From positions 1,240,001 to 1,304,000 of the forward strand of contig JAJFPB010000005.1 in assembly GCA_020881915.1 (NCBI GenBank): a stretch of 64,000 bases of DNA, read 5' to 3'. Of this stretch, positions 32,222 through 45,039 are shown piece by piece (the first letter of the stretch is position 1; the number at the start of each line of letters is the position of its first letter). This stretch comes from Paramyrothecium sp. XJ0827. Taxonomy: Eukaryota > Ascomycota > Sordariomycetes > Hypocreales > Stachybotryaceae. A model generated the notes under the pieces. That model searched no databases, was not told where the DNA came from, and was given only the letters and a program-made list of their open reading frames with translations. The translations under genes and the position numbers were made by a program.

Positions 32222-32686
32222 GGTAGAGTCCCCGGCCAAGGGAGGTGCGCCATGTTGCTGCAACAAGCTCAGCGGCGGTAAGACTACTTTCAAAATTGGT
32301 TGGTTGAGCCATGTGCTCCCGTCCAAAGAGGCGTTCCGGTACATATATATGGTTGATAGGAAGATACCCATGCGCACTGATGCGCTCTGTATGTGATGTT
32401 TACAAACAGTTCGTGATGATACATGACAGTGAAGACGCCGTTTTGGAAGGACACAAATGCTTCAAGTGAAACTCGAAACAGTCAATGAAATCTTTATCTC
32501 TTAGCAGCTTTTCTTGCTGCGCATTTTCACATGTCCCGAGCCGTCTAATCGGTTGCGCATGAAGAACAATTCCAAGACCATGGTTCCTCCAAGTGCAGGC
32601 CCTACCGTCCTCCTACTCTGTCTAGATTCCCAAAAACGCCTTGAAAATGAGGTCGCGCGCGCGTTGAACTATGCTCTCCAACATAT

Positions 32687-33028
32687 CTATCCGGCCGACC
32701 TATTGTCCGTAGAACGCTTCCATGCGCCGTGAGTCATACACATGTATGCAAATGCCATGCCTAGCAGTCCGAGAGCAACCAGCTGGGGGGGTAGCAAAAC
32801 AGCCGCAGCCAGGAGCACCATCCCATACCGCCGTACACTGTCCACGAGCTTTTCGCGCGCCTCGCGCCGCTTCGACGCCATGCCCTGTAGCTTGCTGGCC
32901 CAGATCGGCTCAGCATCACTATCGCCAGGGCGGCTGCAGTCATCTTCTTCATCTACGGCATCTCCTTCATTCTCGTACTTGTCTGCATCGCTGTCTTCAT
33001 CGGCCGTCACATCGTTTTCGTCGGATGG
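32687..33028 (-). other. Open frame directly downstream of and in phase with the J-protein stop; acidic region plus membrane segment
   Basis: After the TGA at 33031-33029 the same frame stays open for 113 codons. It encodes an acidic stretch (ENEGDAVDEEDD), a basic linker (SKRREAREK), and a 28-residue hydrophobic segment (GMVLLAAAVLLPPQLVALGL onward), stopping at 32687. The first ATG in it, at 32881, would give a 64-residue membrane protein. It is either a small separate gene, a stop-codon readthrough extension (the stop is followed by C, the leakiest context), or chance. Confidence 0.35.
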
Positions 33029-35186
33029 TCACGAAAAGTTGAAGTTTGCACCACCGCCGCCGAACCCGCCTCGTTGTCGGCCACCAGCGCCGCCAAAGTT
33101 GAAGTTCGCACCTCCAGGGAAACCTCCAGCACCGCCGGGGAAGCCGCCGCCGCCGCCGCGGAAGCCACCGCCACCACCAAAGCCGCCCTGCTGCCCCATC
33201 ATGCTGAAGAGGATCTCGGGGTCGATTCCGCCCATGCCACCCATGCCGCCACCGCCGCCAAACATATCGGCAGGATCAATGAGATCATCGCCGTTGTCGT
33301 AACGGGCCTTCTTCCTGTATCGGTTGTCAGCAAGTAGTAAAAACAGTAACATGACTGGATGGCTTACTCAGGGTCACTCAGGGTTTCGTAGGCCTCCTGG
33401 AGGTCCTTGAACTTGGCTTCAGCTTCAAGATTGCCAGGGTTCTTATCGGGATGCAGCTTCACAGCCATCTTTCGGTAGGCCTTCTTGATATCCTCTGGCG
33501 AAGCATCCTTTTCAACTCCGAGAATCTTGTAATAGTCCTTCCTCTGGCTCTTCTTGAGCTCCAACTCGGCCTTTCGGATCTCCTTTCGGATCCCGGTATC
33601 TTCCGGCTCGAGCTCTTGCAGCGCCTTCCACTCGCGGACCGAGTCTTCCCACTTACCAGCCTGACCAAAAGCATTGGCCTTTGTGCGTCTGGCTTTGTTA
33701 TATCCAGGGTCAAGACTGACGGCTCGCTCGCAGTCGGCAATGGCCTCGTCGTATTGCTTAAGCTTGATCTTGCACTGTGCACGGTTCTGCAGCAGCTTCG
33801 CGCTCATGCTCTTGTTTGAGGGATCAACATCCAATGCATCAGTATACTTCTGGATGGCCGCCTGCCAACGGCCAGACTTGAAGTCGGCGTTACCTTCCTC
33901 CTTCATCCGATCTAGCCTTTGGACGATGCGCAGCCACTTGACGGCATCCCGGAAGTCTGGGTCACAGCTGCAAGCCATGCGGAAAGACTGCACAGCCTTG
34001 TCGTTGTCGCCTTGGTAGTAGAGCACGCGGCCGCGAAGCACAAGGGCCTCCGGGTCCTGGCTGTTGCTCCGCAGGAGAGCCATGGCAATGGTCTGGGCCT
34101 CACCAAGGGCATTCTCGCGACCCATCTTCAAATAGGCCTCTCCGCGCATGAGCTGCCACTTTCGAGGCTTGCTGACGCCGGGGCCAAGTCCGCGCTCGGC
34201 CTGATCCAGGGCGTGGAGGACCATGGACATAGCGGTTCCGTTCTCCAGAGTCTGCTTAGCAGAGCTGATATGGTGAAGCATCTCTTTCGTCGGCGCAGTA
34301 TCCTTTGCGGACGGTGGAGGGTTGATACGACCAAAGGTGGTCATGGCTTCCTCTGGGCGACCCAGACCGGTGTAGATGCGGGCCAACCTCAGCAGCACCT
34401 TGGGATTTTGCGGATCCAGGTCAGCCGCTCGGCTGCAGTCTTCCAGTGCGGCCTCGTATTGGCCGTTGGACATGTACGCGGCGGCACGGTTGCTTAAATA
34501 AGTAGCCGAATCAGGAAACAGGTCAACGGCTGCGGAGATGGTCAGCGACGATGCTCAGGTGACCATTCTGAATCAGTATTCTAGCTAAGCATACCTTTGC
34601 TGTATTGCTCAATGGCCTTCTTGTAGTTCTTCTCCTTGAAGAACCGGTTGCCGGCAGCCTTGTACGACTCGGCGTCATCCTGGGGAGTCAAGATGGGGCT
34701 CGAAGGGTTTGAGCCATGCTGAGGCGGCGCAGGAGGCTCGTCATGGCTGGTCCCGTTGGGAATGGGAACGGAAAAATTAGACTGAGCGGAAGGGTTCTGC
34801 GACTGCGGCGAAGAGGCACCGTTGACGGGCTCCCGGTCGATGTCCATAGAATTCGGGCCACTCATGGCGGCTTTGGAGAGCTCAGAGAGCCGCTTCCGCT
34901 CCTCTGGTGGCAGGTTCAGAGGGTGAGTGTCGAAGTCGATTTTGCTGCGTCGCGACGAAGAAGCCGGATCGGTCGAGTGTCGCAGACCGCGAGAGGGTCG
35001 TTGCGGCTTGGGGTCGGGAATGTAAGATGCAGGACGAGAAGTCTTCTTTGTCGGAGACTTGGTGGGAGACTTTGTGGGCGACGAAGGCTCGGAATGGCTA
35101 GAGTGGGGATCGTCGCGGTCGTCGAGGACCGGGCTAGAGGCGTTCTTTTTGGACGATGGTTTCTTACTTCCGCCGAAGAACTTCAT
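33029..35186 (-). CDS. TPR and J-domain co-chaperone (DNAJC7/Tpr2-like), three exons, 679 aa
   Basis: Exons 34595-35186, 33368-34529 and 33029-33314 join in frame. The first 165 residues are disordered and Ser/Pro/Lys-rich ([13 protein letters not shown]). Tetratricopeptide repeats follow in two blocks ([39 protein letters not shown], and others). The J domain lies at about residues 525-590 ([20 protein letters not shown]), with the HPD tripeptide in KLHPDKNPG that stimulates Hsp70. The C-terminus is a Gly/Phe-rich tail ending NFNFS. In this family the TPRs bind Hsp70/Hsp90 C-termini and the J domain passes clients between them in the cytosol. A heat-shock-element-like site lies 1.17 kb upstream (36353-36365). 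Confidence 0.93.
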
Positions 35187-37407
35187 TTGGTCCGAGCCTG
35201 ATGGAGGGTGGGGGGGTCTCCGTTTGTCGAGGTGAATGACTGTCCCGAAACAAGGTTATGCTGGATAACGAGCCAAGCTGGATGCCCTAAAACGGGCATT
35301 CGAGACCTAAAGGAGGGAGGCTTGTGTACCGCAAGGCAGGTATTTTTTCTTAGTCGCCGCTTCTGCTAGGTAGGTAGACAGACGGTACCCGGAGGACTGA
35401 GCGAGAGATATCAGGGAGCAACAAAAGCAGAGGCGGCGGAGCAAGTATGATGACGAGGAAGAGAAAGAGGAGTCGCCGCAAGAAAGAAACCCCAGAAGGC
35501 AAGGGAAAAAGCGATCAAGCCATGACTGGTCAAGAGCAAGGCCCAGGTACGGTTGACGAGCCAGCCCAGCCTGCGATTTATCAGCCTGCACAAAATGCCT
35601 TGTCCGTTGGGTCCCCTAGGCGCGAAGAAATTTGCGACAGACTGGGTCGCCCAGTATTATGCGAGTACAGCGGAGTTTACAGCGAGCTACAGGCAGTTCC
35701 AGCGCGCCTTCCAGGACCCTACCTGCGGTCCCGGGGGCGGGTGGGTTTGTGGCTACAAAAATTTGTGAATCAGAAAAAAAAATTATGGTAGCATCCGCCG
35801 CTGGCGTGGTAGTGCCACCCCTTGTATCCGCTACCCGAACCGCGGGCCGCACTTCGCTGCAACCACAAGTGACGGCGACCAGCCGCCGGCATTTTGCATC
35901 CAACCCCCACTAGTCCGTCCCGCCGTCATTCACCATTACTGCACCACAGCGCAAACGACTGGACAGTGCTGAGCCAATGGAACAGGGGACTTTGGGCCAT
36001 TGTTTATCAAGACGTGACCAGGCTCAGCTGTTACTGGGCGGCTCGCCGTGCACAGGAGCGGAGACGAGAGCGATCTTTGGCCCTGGTGCATCCAATGTTC
36101 GTGCCGCAAATCCAAAAAGCATGACGGGCTGAGGCTGCTGTTACGACAACAATCCGTCCCACCCCTCGAGTCACCACCTCCCGACTCGGATCTGGCCCGT
36201 GGCTGCAACAAAGGGTGAGTCCAGAGGTACTTGCCAGGTACCTGCGGGAGCTCCTTTACCACGGACCTTGGCGGAGGCTAAGCATTACGGGCGTCTTAGG
36301 ATCAGCGAAACAGCTGCGACGTAGCGGGGACTTGCACTTAAGCGAGTGCGGATTCTAGAAGGTTCAGTGGGGCCCGGAGCCGAACGCCAGGGTCCATCGT
36401 AACGGGCTGGGAAATTCTGTGTCCAGTTCCGATTCCCCGGAGCAATTACGAATTTACGTTCCACTAAGCCATGCTGATGCGGTAAAGCCTCCGAAACAGG
36501 CGCTTGATTGAGTTTGTTGGCGCAGTCCTACAACGTCTTTTGTGCATGCCCACGAGAGCTGGGTAATCGTTATTTATTTACCACATCCGCTGCGCTTGTT
36601 CGTGTTATCTCTGTAATATGTCCTTTGCTGCCATGGCCAACAAAAATAGCATTTGGCCATGAATGTCCGCCCCAAGTGCAGAAGGTTTAGCTAAAGAGAG
36701 GCCACTTCACGTGCTGTTTGTGTATGACTTGTCGTCCAGGCTGGTGACATTCAACCTCCATAATACTGGCTAAGAGCCTCAACCTAATATGCACGGTAAT
36801 TGACCTAGTTCTTTCTATTTTACTGGGAACAAGAGCATTGATTGGGTTTCATGTCTGTCAACTTCATCGTGGGTTAACGTTGTCCGGGATTGAACATGAA
36901 CCTGGTACAATTCCCCGCTCATACCGTGAATAGTGGAGGTGGTAGAAACGTGCGACTTGAAGCTAGGGACCCTTGTGAATAATATCTTATTTTGGTGATA
37001 CTTCATCATCTCGTAAAATAGGCCCTTAGTTGATGGCGCCATTTGTTCTAAATTCTACCAACACGTACTCCTGAATGCTACGATACTCTAGAGTATAAAC
37101 GTTAGAGCCTAAGCAAGTTCGTTCCCAGACTTTTAGCATTGATATCAGACCAAAGCGACGTGCTGTGATCAACTTTCCTCTACACAGGGTGTGTGACAAC
37201 TCTCTCCGTTCAAGTAGGCTGCGGCGAGAATAAACCAGGCGACCCCCTCCGGCTATGACATGCCAGAGTATATAGCTACAAGTGTCATGAAATATACAAC
37301 CTGCCGATGCCCACTAAAACACCCAAACACCAACAAAAAATACAACAACCATGAGCCTGCCAATGTTTGATCGACGCCTCCGTACAATGCCTTCTAGTCC
37401 AGGTTCA
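35187..37407. other. 2.2 kb intergenic region upstream of the J-protein
   Basis: No coding frame could be supported. It holds an HSE-like array at 36353-36365. The left third must contain the J-protein promoter, the right end the 3' flank of the EF-hand gene. Confidence 0.5.
36353..36365. promoter_or_regulatory. Heat-shock-element-like triplet
   Basis: TTCTAGAAGGTTC is a perfect TTCnnGAAnnTTC array, the consensus site of heat-shock factor. The nearest downstream chaperone gene (minus strand) starts at 35186, 1.17 kb away, which is far for a fungal promoter. Confidence 0.4.
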
Positions 37408-38399
37408 TCAATCTTCCGAGTTCTCGTTTGAATGGCCTTCGGGTCCGCCATTGGATCCCATGATAGAACCAACAAACTCCTGATACTTGAAGACCTCCCC
37501 TCGTTTGGCGCCCAGGTGTGCATTCATATTTCGATTGAAGGCTCGCCGACCAGTGAAGCCATTAACAACCTTTTCAACTTCTGCTGCGGTAAGTGCTCGC
37601 TCTCCAGCCTCCGGTGGTGTGTTCAGCAGGGCATCTCTGAGCATGGCCAGGTCAATTTGACCGCTATCGTCATCGTCGAATGCTGAAAAAGCTGATAGGA
37701 GTTCGGCACTAGGCGATAATGCAGACAACGCGTCGGCAAGAGAATTAAGGAAGGCAGCGAGTGCTATGGTTTGAGGGGCGGAAGGTGGGAAAAAGGGCGA
37801 CACGTCCGAGTGACCAGAAGGCAAGCCTAGTAACAGAGTTAGATCCTAGATGATGAGGGTCTCCCAGAAGCACTCACCGAGCTGATTGAGCATATCTGCA
37901 ACATCCTCACGATTGACCACTCCATCACAGTCTCGATCCAGTATCTGGAAGCCATCCCTTAACGTTCGCACTTGAGCAGGCTGCAATCTGGAAAGAGCAT
38001 TGCCATGGCCTAGAGACTTAGATGTAGGTGTTCGAGAGGCGGTTGGCCTTTGCGATGGTGATGCCAATGGGTCCATCATCGTCTGGCCACGGGGCGTCCA
38101 GCTTTCTGAAGTATCTGTTGGAGTCGTAGGCCTGCCAAATCTTGTGCTGCCAGACAAGCCAACGGTTTTCGTGGGTGATCCGGTCGGGGTGGTGTGACGT
38201 AGGGGAGAGGGAGACACGGGAGACTCAGGTCTTCGGAAGGGCGAGCTGCGAACAGGTGATGAGCCGTATCCCAGAGGGGATGGTTTGTAGGAAGCCGGAA
38301 CAGACTGCCAAAGGTTAATGAGGGACAATTCATGCGAATGGGACTCGGTGTTGTGTGGAGGCGTGGCCCCAGCTTCACCCACTTACCATGACGTCTGTT
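37408..38399 (-). CDS. EF-hand protein, myosin regulatory light chain-like, 282 aa
   Basis: Exon 1 contributes only the ATG (38399-38397) and is followed at once by a 92-base intron (38305-38396). Exons 37878-38304 and 37408-37826 complete the frame. The first 115 residues are disordered and Ser/Pro/Arg-rich (RSSPFRRPESPVSPSP), a likely phosphorylation region. EF-hand 1 is DRDCDGVVNREDV within LRDGFQILDRDCDG; a degenerate hand DDDDSGQIDLAML follows in the C-terminal half. The ending (KYQEFVGSIMG) is that of calmodulin-like light chains. The combination fits the fungal Rlc1-type myosin II regulatory light chain, which tunes the actomyosin ring at septation. A generic calmodulin-like protein is the alternative. 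Confidence 0.78.
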
Positions 38400-39631
38400 T
38401 TGGTCTTGAAAGGGTGGAGAGGGAGAGATTTGACAAGAAATTGAGCTGTATTCCAGGACAGTACAGAGATGTTATGTCGAGTAGGCCAGATGTTTCGCAG
38501 AGAAAATCCAAGGGTTTACTTAATCAAAGGCTTTGTTGGGGGAAACGATGTTTGTTCATTCCTCAAATGCAAGACGTGTGTGCGCATTGTGGTTGTACTG
38601 ATGATACTACTACTTGAAAGTAAACATTGTGTAGGTTAGCATGGCAACGTTCAGCCTTGCAGCCTGTGGCTGATGCAACGGCGGCGAGGCTGAGGACCCG
38701 CACAGCCACATGTATAGAAGGGTCCTCATTCCTCAATCAGGGTGGGTACAGAAATAGACGCTAATCAGGGAGCTACTCTGGTAAGCTCCAACACAAGACG
38801 AATAGCACGCCCTCATGTGATAAGTGCAACAGGCTGGCGGTCTCTGATTGAGCTTGAACGGCGCTTGGCTTGAGCTTCCAGCCCACCTAAAGGAGAGGAA
38901 CAATTTCCCCATCACGATTGCTGGCGGCTAGTGGTAATGATAGGCATCCCTGAGATTCCGTCAGGGGCTGGATGAGTAGTGGAAGCGCAGAAGGAAGGAT
39001 ATTTATCGCAGACGCTAAGACATAGGCGGCTAGAGCGTAGCACGGAATTCCTATCTGGGGATATGATTGCCGGGTGGCCCCTGGAATTGGCATTCAGGAG
39101 AAGCAAGAACCTAACGTTACCCCTCCACCATCACTCGCATCCTCCACACCTCCAAGAAGCCTGTCCGCCGTCGCAGGCGGAGCATCATGTCTCAGTGCAG
39201 ATTCCCGCCCATTGACACATCCTCCCGCCACTGCCGTGTCTTTGACAGTTACATACATATTATTCATTGCGGATATCAACGTCGCTGATCGTTAGAAGCT
39301 TCCAAATTGTGCTTGGTTTCAACCGTTTGCTGCTGATACTGCTGCTGCCTCCTGCTTCTGCTACTCCTGCTCCCCCCGTCCGTGCGTAACCGGGGGCCGT
39401 TCTGGTTCTGGACGAAGCGGCCGGTTCTGCTTCCTCCTAGATTTGCGCGGCGTGGCCAAAAGAGCGGACTTTGTCGAAAACACGGCTTCCGTGAGCGAGC
39501 CGGTAAACTGTCAGTTCCGTTGCCGTATTCTCAGAACAGTGTCTGCAAGATAGAGACTTTGCGCGGCTCCGGATCTGCAGTCTTGGGCCTCCGGCGCCAT
39601 TAATCCGCAGCCGAAGCTGCAGCCCGCTGCC
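38400..39631. other. Divergent promoter region, EF-hand gene / Afi1
   Basis: About 1.2 kb without coding signal. It is the upstream region of both flanking genes. Confidence 0.5.
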
Positions 39632-42266
39632 ATGGCTGCTGCACTCCCATTCCTGTCTCGAACCTTCAGCAATAACAACACAACTGTTCCCAATGGGATA
39701 GTCCCGAACCGCCGAACCTCTCTCTCGTCGTTTCCTTCTTCCTCGCGCTCTGCGTCACAGGTTTCGCATGCTTCTCGGCCCTCCAAATCGCCGCAACCGC
39801 CCATGGCGCCGGACACGAACCGTACCTCCGACCCGAGCTCCTCGAAGTCGAAGACGCCCTCACTCGACCCTTCCTCCCAACATTCCTCCCTCTCAGCGCC
39901 TCGGCGACCTATCGCCAATGGGTTCCCACGAAAGAACCCACGCTCACAGTACCCCCGTGGCGATACTGAGAACCATGTTGAATACATCCTGGTCGCATCC
40001 TTCGACATTGATCGTGGCCCTATCATGGAACACCAATACCCCGTCGCGATAACGGGGGACGAGAATATGCTAGCTGAGCTCATGCTTCCAGACAAGGCGC
40101 ATGACCGTAATCAGGACTGGACCATGTTTTTCCTCCACAAGGACACGAGCCCTGAGGAGGAGGACGAGGAGCGTTTAGCTAAAGAGCAACGCAGAAGGCG
40201 GCGACGGCGACAGAGGGACAGGGCTGCCGGGCTCCTAGATGAGGCAGACCTAGACGAAGATGATGATTTCGAGTCCGAAGACGACGAATACGAGGACGAC
40301 GAGGACGACGAGTCCGTGGGCAGTGAACCTGAGGGCGGAGAGGGCCCTCCTCTGATATATGTCCTGAACCTTGTGAATACGAAGCACGATAAGTCGGTGA
40401 AGCGAGGTGCTATTGTCAAGGCAATGGCTATCTGCACAAGGCATCCCTTCCTGCATATTTACAAGGTGAGAACTCGCCGCATTTGTCGAATCTGCACTAT
40501 TTCGAAGTACATACTGACCAACTAAACTCTTCTTAGCCTCTCTTGCTGCTAGCCCTAGAAGAATACTTCAAAAGTCCCGTGCCCGAAACTCTAGCACTAT
40601 TGTATGATGCAGTTAATGCCATGGATCTCTCCCTTATGCCACGACTCAGCCTGCTGGAGCGGCACCTTTTGTTGGCCAGCGACAACAAGGACTTGTTTGT
40701 AGACAAGTTTGAGCGCATGATTGAGATGCGAATCGCCGAAGACCAGCGTGAGAACAAGACGGATGAAGCATACGATCCTACACAAAGCCCAGCAAGACCG
40801 ACTGGCATATCTCGCAGGGGCACCAAAGCACACATTGAGGGAGCCAAATCCATTTACGCTGTGCCCCGAGACACCCACGAGTTCGAAAGCAAGGTCATGT
40901 ACAAGGGTATCCCGATCCCCATCAAAGTACCAACCGCCATCATGCCGGAGACGGTAGGCGACTTCTCGTTGATAAAACTCATACAGAAGTTCTCAGAGAT
41001 ACACTCCAAGTCGCCGCAACCCTTCCAACTACACGCTCACTTGACGACTAACGGTTCAAGCACACATCCCATGATTATCTTAGTCAATGCTCTGTTGACG
41101 CAGAAGAGGATCATATTCCTGGGACACAATATGCCTTCTGGAGAAGTGGCAGAAGCAGTGCTTGCTGCTTGCTCCCTCGCATCAGGCGGACTGCTGCGTG
41201 GTTTTACGCGCCACGCATTCCCGTACACTGATCTCAGCAAAATCGACGATCTTTTGAAAGTTCCCGGGTTCATCGCTGGTGTAACGAATCCTACTTTCGA
41301 GCTCCATCCTGAGTGGTGGGATGTCCTCTGCGACCTGTCCAGTGGACGAGTGAAGATTAGCAACAAGATTGAGACAGCGGCCGCAACCGAGGGCCTTGTA
41401 TACTTCCAACAACAAAATCCTTCGCTCGCCACTATTGCTAGCGGAATGACCAACAACACGCAGGACCTTACTGGTGATGCAGCCTTCATGACGGACATTC
41501 TTCGCAGCATCGCCGCCAGACATGGCGAGAGGGTCATTCGAGCGAAATGGCGTGACTGGATTCTCAAATTCACGAGAATTGCGGCTCAGTTCGAGGAGAG
41601 TGTATACGGGGCGAGCGCCCTGTACATCGGAACGGAGGATCAAGATATGGCGCCGCCTGGTGCTGGCGGTCATGGCTACGTTTGGGCGGACGACAACGCG
41701 AAGCACAAAGAGCTTGCCGGTAATGTGACTAGGATCGAAGGCTGGCGCAATACGCGGAGCTACTACAGCTATATTCAGGTTTGTTCCATCCTTCTCTTTT
41801 ATTCCCGTGGCCATCGTTAAGGACACCGGCTGACATTGCAATCCAGGATTTGGCGCAACTGTACACAATACGTCCGCTCAAGGGCCTTGATCTAGCTCAT
41901 ATGCATGACCGCTTGCGCATGCAACGCTTGACGCCCTCACAGAGCCGGGACGTGTACCTGACACTTTCGAAATACATACACTCATACGATGAGATATGTC
42001 TGTTGTTGAGCGTAGCGCCCGAGTCACACGCTGGTCTTTTCTACGTTGCTCTTGGTCTCCTGCATAAAGATCGAGAGGTTCGAATCAAGACAGCTGAGCT
42101 GTTGGAGCGCATTAGTGAACATGAAGCAGGCCAGCACTGGTGGAAAAGCCTCAGCCGCTTTGAAAAGCTGGCGTACGCTCGCATTCGCCGGGAGACGGAC
42201 GCTGAAGTGCGTGCACAGCTGGAGGGCATCGCGTTGAGCCCCCGCAGGGACAGGAGAGTCAGTTAG
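39632..42266 (+). CDS. AFI1: Afi1-type DENN-related polarity protein (Arf3-interacting protein 1), 831 aa
   Basis: Exons 39632-40465, 40537-41778 and 41847-42266 join in frame. After a 110-residue Ser/Pro-rich leader comes the Afi1 docking region ([20 protein letters not shown] ... [10 protein letters not shown]). It is interrupted by a basic stretch ([11 protein letters not shown]) and an Asp/Glu-rich stretch, then resumes at [20 protein letters not shown]. The following SPA/DENN-like part is recognisable from [10 protein letters not shown] to [15 protein letters not shown], including [20 protein letters not shown]. In yeast Afi1 is the polarised binding partner of the GTPase Arf3 and helps mark the growth axis. 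The same role at hyphal tips is inference. The family assignment is strong. Confidence 0.9.
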
Positions 42267-42760
42267 CGACAATCTTCTTTTCATCTATTTTGGGAAACTC
42301 GACGGCAGTTGGCGAGTTGTTACGGTTTGCATGGTTATTGGTTGGGCATTTTGTGGAGCGTGAGCACGGAACTGTCGTTTGTCATTCGTTATGCCATATG
42401 GGGATATCATCATCCGATCATCAGAACGGCGTTCACCAAGCAAATCCACGGGAAGTTTGAAGCTAGAGTGAGCGAGACTTTCCCCCTCTCTCATGAGCAA
42501 ATAAGGGCACTGCCTTGCGCAGTATGATTGTCCTTTCCACGCTCTTCTCACCACGGCTCTCTCGGACTTGAGCGGAAATGGCATATTGCGCTATTATTAC
42601 AAGGCGCGGATCAAGACTTTATTTGGAGGGTTAACAGCCAGGGACAGGCCGAGAGCTTAGCATATTCATACCCTTCTTGGGCATATGAATAGTATATATG
42701 TACAAGGAGATTACTGCGTGCTACATGTCACAATCTCATGAGCCCATTCCGCAACTCCCA
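42267..42760. other. Convergent 3' flanks of Afi1 and S-formylglutathione hydrolase
   Basis: About 490 bases without coding signal, separating two genes that run towards each other. Confidence 0.5.
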
Positions 42761-43765
42761 TTAAGCTAGTCCCAGCGCCTTTGCAGCGTGCTTAACGTGA
42801 TCAGCACCGAAGGTCGAAATGAAGAAATACGAGTGGTCGTAGCCCTAGTGCAGGTTTCAAAGTTAGAGCTGTATTTCACGATCACGCAAGCAGTGGATAG
42901 ACAGTTTATGGTGATAGGGAGAACGTACCTCTTGGAAACGAAGCTCCAAGCCATCAATGCCAGCATCCTTGACGGCCTTGGCGAAGTTTTCCGGCAGAAG
43001 TTGGTTCTGCTTGTAGAAGTTGTCGCCAGTTCCCTGCAGAAGCATGATGGTCAGAGAGGCAAGATACACGAGGCGGGTTCGGTGTTGTTATCAACGCACC
43101 ACATCAATCAAGGCGTTCAGAGGGCCCTTCCAGCCCTTCACCAGCTCAGTGGCGTCGTGCTTCTTCCACTCCTCGCGGTCGTCGCCGAGGTAACCCCCGA
43201 AGGCCTTCTCGCCCCACGGGCACTGGGATGGGTTCGTGATGGGGGCCCAGGCGCTGACGCTCTTGTAGGCGCCCGGGTACTTGAGGTAGAGGGTGAGGGC
43301 GCCGTGGCCGCCCATGGAGTGTCCCGAGATGGACACGCGGGACGAGTCAAGCTCCTTGAACTGGCCGAAGACGAGCTCGGGCAGCTCCTTGGCAAGGTAC
43401 GTCTCCATGCGGTAGTTCTGGGACCAGGGATCGCGCTTGGCGTCGATGTAGAAGGAGGCGGAGCTGCCAAAGTCCCACGAGTCGTGCTCGCCCGGGAGGT
43501 CGGTGCCGCGGGGGGAGGTGTCCGGGAAGAGTAGGGCGAGGCCGAGGGGCGCGGCGTGGGCGTGCAGGAAGCCCTTCTCGGAGACGTTGGCGGGCGTGCA
43601 GGTGAGGCCGGAGAGGTAGATCAGCAGGGGCGCGGGCGAGGAGGAGGAGGCGCCGGGGGGGATGAAGAGGTTGAAGTTCATGTCGGTGCCGGTCGAGGTG
43701 GACTTGTGGGTGAGCTTGAGGAGGCGGCCCCCGAAGGTGGTAATGGTAGCGTCTACGGATGCCAT
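42761..43765 (-). CDS. S-formylglutathione hydrolase (esterase D family), three exons, 284 aa
   Basis: Exons 43100-43765, 42929-43033 and 42761-42844 join in frame. The protein is an alpha/beta hydrolase of normal family length. It has the oxyanion/strand segment PLLIYLSGLTCTPANVSEKG, the nucleophile elbow GHSMGGHGAL (Ser), the family motif PWGEKAFGGYLG, and the catalytic His in GYDHSYFFISTF in the last exon. It hydrolyses S-formylglutathione to formate and glutathione in cytosolic formaldehyde detoxification. The C-terminus (AAKALGLA) carries no targeting tripeptide. The Gly/Ser/Pro insert GASSSSPAP near residue 40 is unusual but lies in a surface loop. Confidence 0.93.
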
Positions 43766-45039
43766 GGTGGAACGGAGTGATGGATTGCGTCTTTTCCGGT
43801 CGAATGTGAATATGTTTTCAGTTGCAGAATTGAAAATAAAAAAGGGGATCTAGAGATTGGAGGTTGCGAGCACGACAAAGCTGGACGTTATCTCGAAGAT
43901 GTGTGTTAGGCTCCATTACGTAGCTCTTGAGGAGGGGCTTAAGCTTAACAGGCCCCACCATCCCGCGAGAACCCCGAGCTATCTCCAACGACGATGCCTG
44001 CCAGGCCTTTCTTTTCTGCCCACTTCGTCCCAATTACAACGCTGCCCCTTCTTTGAGCCAAGTTCCCCGTTTTACCTTTCATGACCGCGCTGCCCTAGCA
44101 TTGGAACTCCACATGGTGCTTGGCGAAGCTGCGGCATTGAGCCAGCACGTCTGATGATCTCCGAAGCCGCGCCCTGACTTGGTACCGAGCCTGCGTGAGG
44201 GGCTGTCCAGTCTGCGGGCTGAGACAGATCGGAGCTAGTTTGCTGCTTTGCAGCGGTCGGTAGTTGTGAGACATGCCCCGAGCAGATGAAGCCGAAGTAT
44301 TACAAGCACAAACATGCAGCATTCAACAGGGGCAGTGGAACGCCATATGGCAGCAGAAGCATCAATTCACAACTAATACCCCAGGATCCTACACTTCCCG
44401 TCTGCGAACCATCTCGAATCCAGATGCTTCCGGCACCGCAATGGCAGCCATTGGTTGACGTTGCAGTTGAAGCAGCAATTGGTGGATTTCAGAATCCCCA
44501 TGAGCTGTGGAAGTCTGCATTTCGCTGAAGCCCAGGCCGCCCAGTGATCAGAAGTTCGCTTCGGTGGGCGTGAGTAGCGCCATGGAATGAACGACTCTTC
44601 GTGGCGTCTGGACCTTCACTATGGTCGTCGTGTGGATACAGGGATCCTTTGCACGACTAGCTATTCGTATCCTCTGAAGCTGGTCGTACAAGGCGAACGA
44701 TTTTTGGATAAAGTGATTCGGCCGTGGGAACCCACCACGGTGGTTGAACAGGGCATATCCAAAACACTGATGGACATCCTAATCCCACCCCAAGGATGTG
44801 CTTTTTGAGATTGACACCGCCAAGTAATCAAAATAACCCTTTGTTTTTGTTTTGTCTAAATCATGTTATACCATTCTTGAACGCCTCGCTTATGCACAAT
44901 CAATGACCCTGGAGATGCTGTCATACAAGGGGCAGCGCGAAGAGTATCAACCCGTGGCGCTTCTCCGGACCATGTGCTGGACACCCAGCAAGAGCCGCAG
45001 ATCCAATGGCGTCGACGCCAAGTTTGCGTGCTCTCTCGC
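43766..45039. other. Spacer, no supported gene
   Basis: About 1.27 kb between the esterase start and the Rpb6 3' end. Short open frames only, none recognisable. Confidence 0.5.

Noticed and set aside
32742..33302. Plus-strand frame rich in proline
   Set aside because: It is the antisense of the Gly/Phe-rich tail of the J-protein gene.
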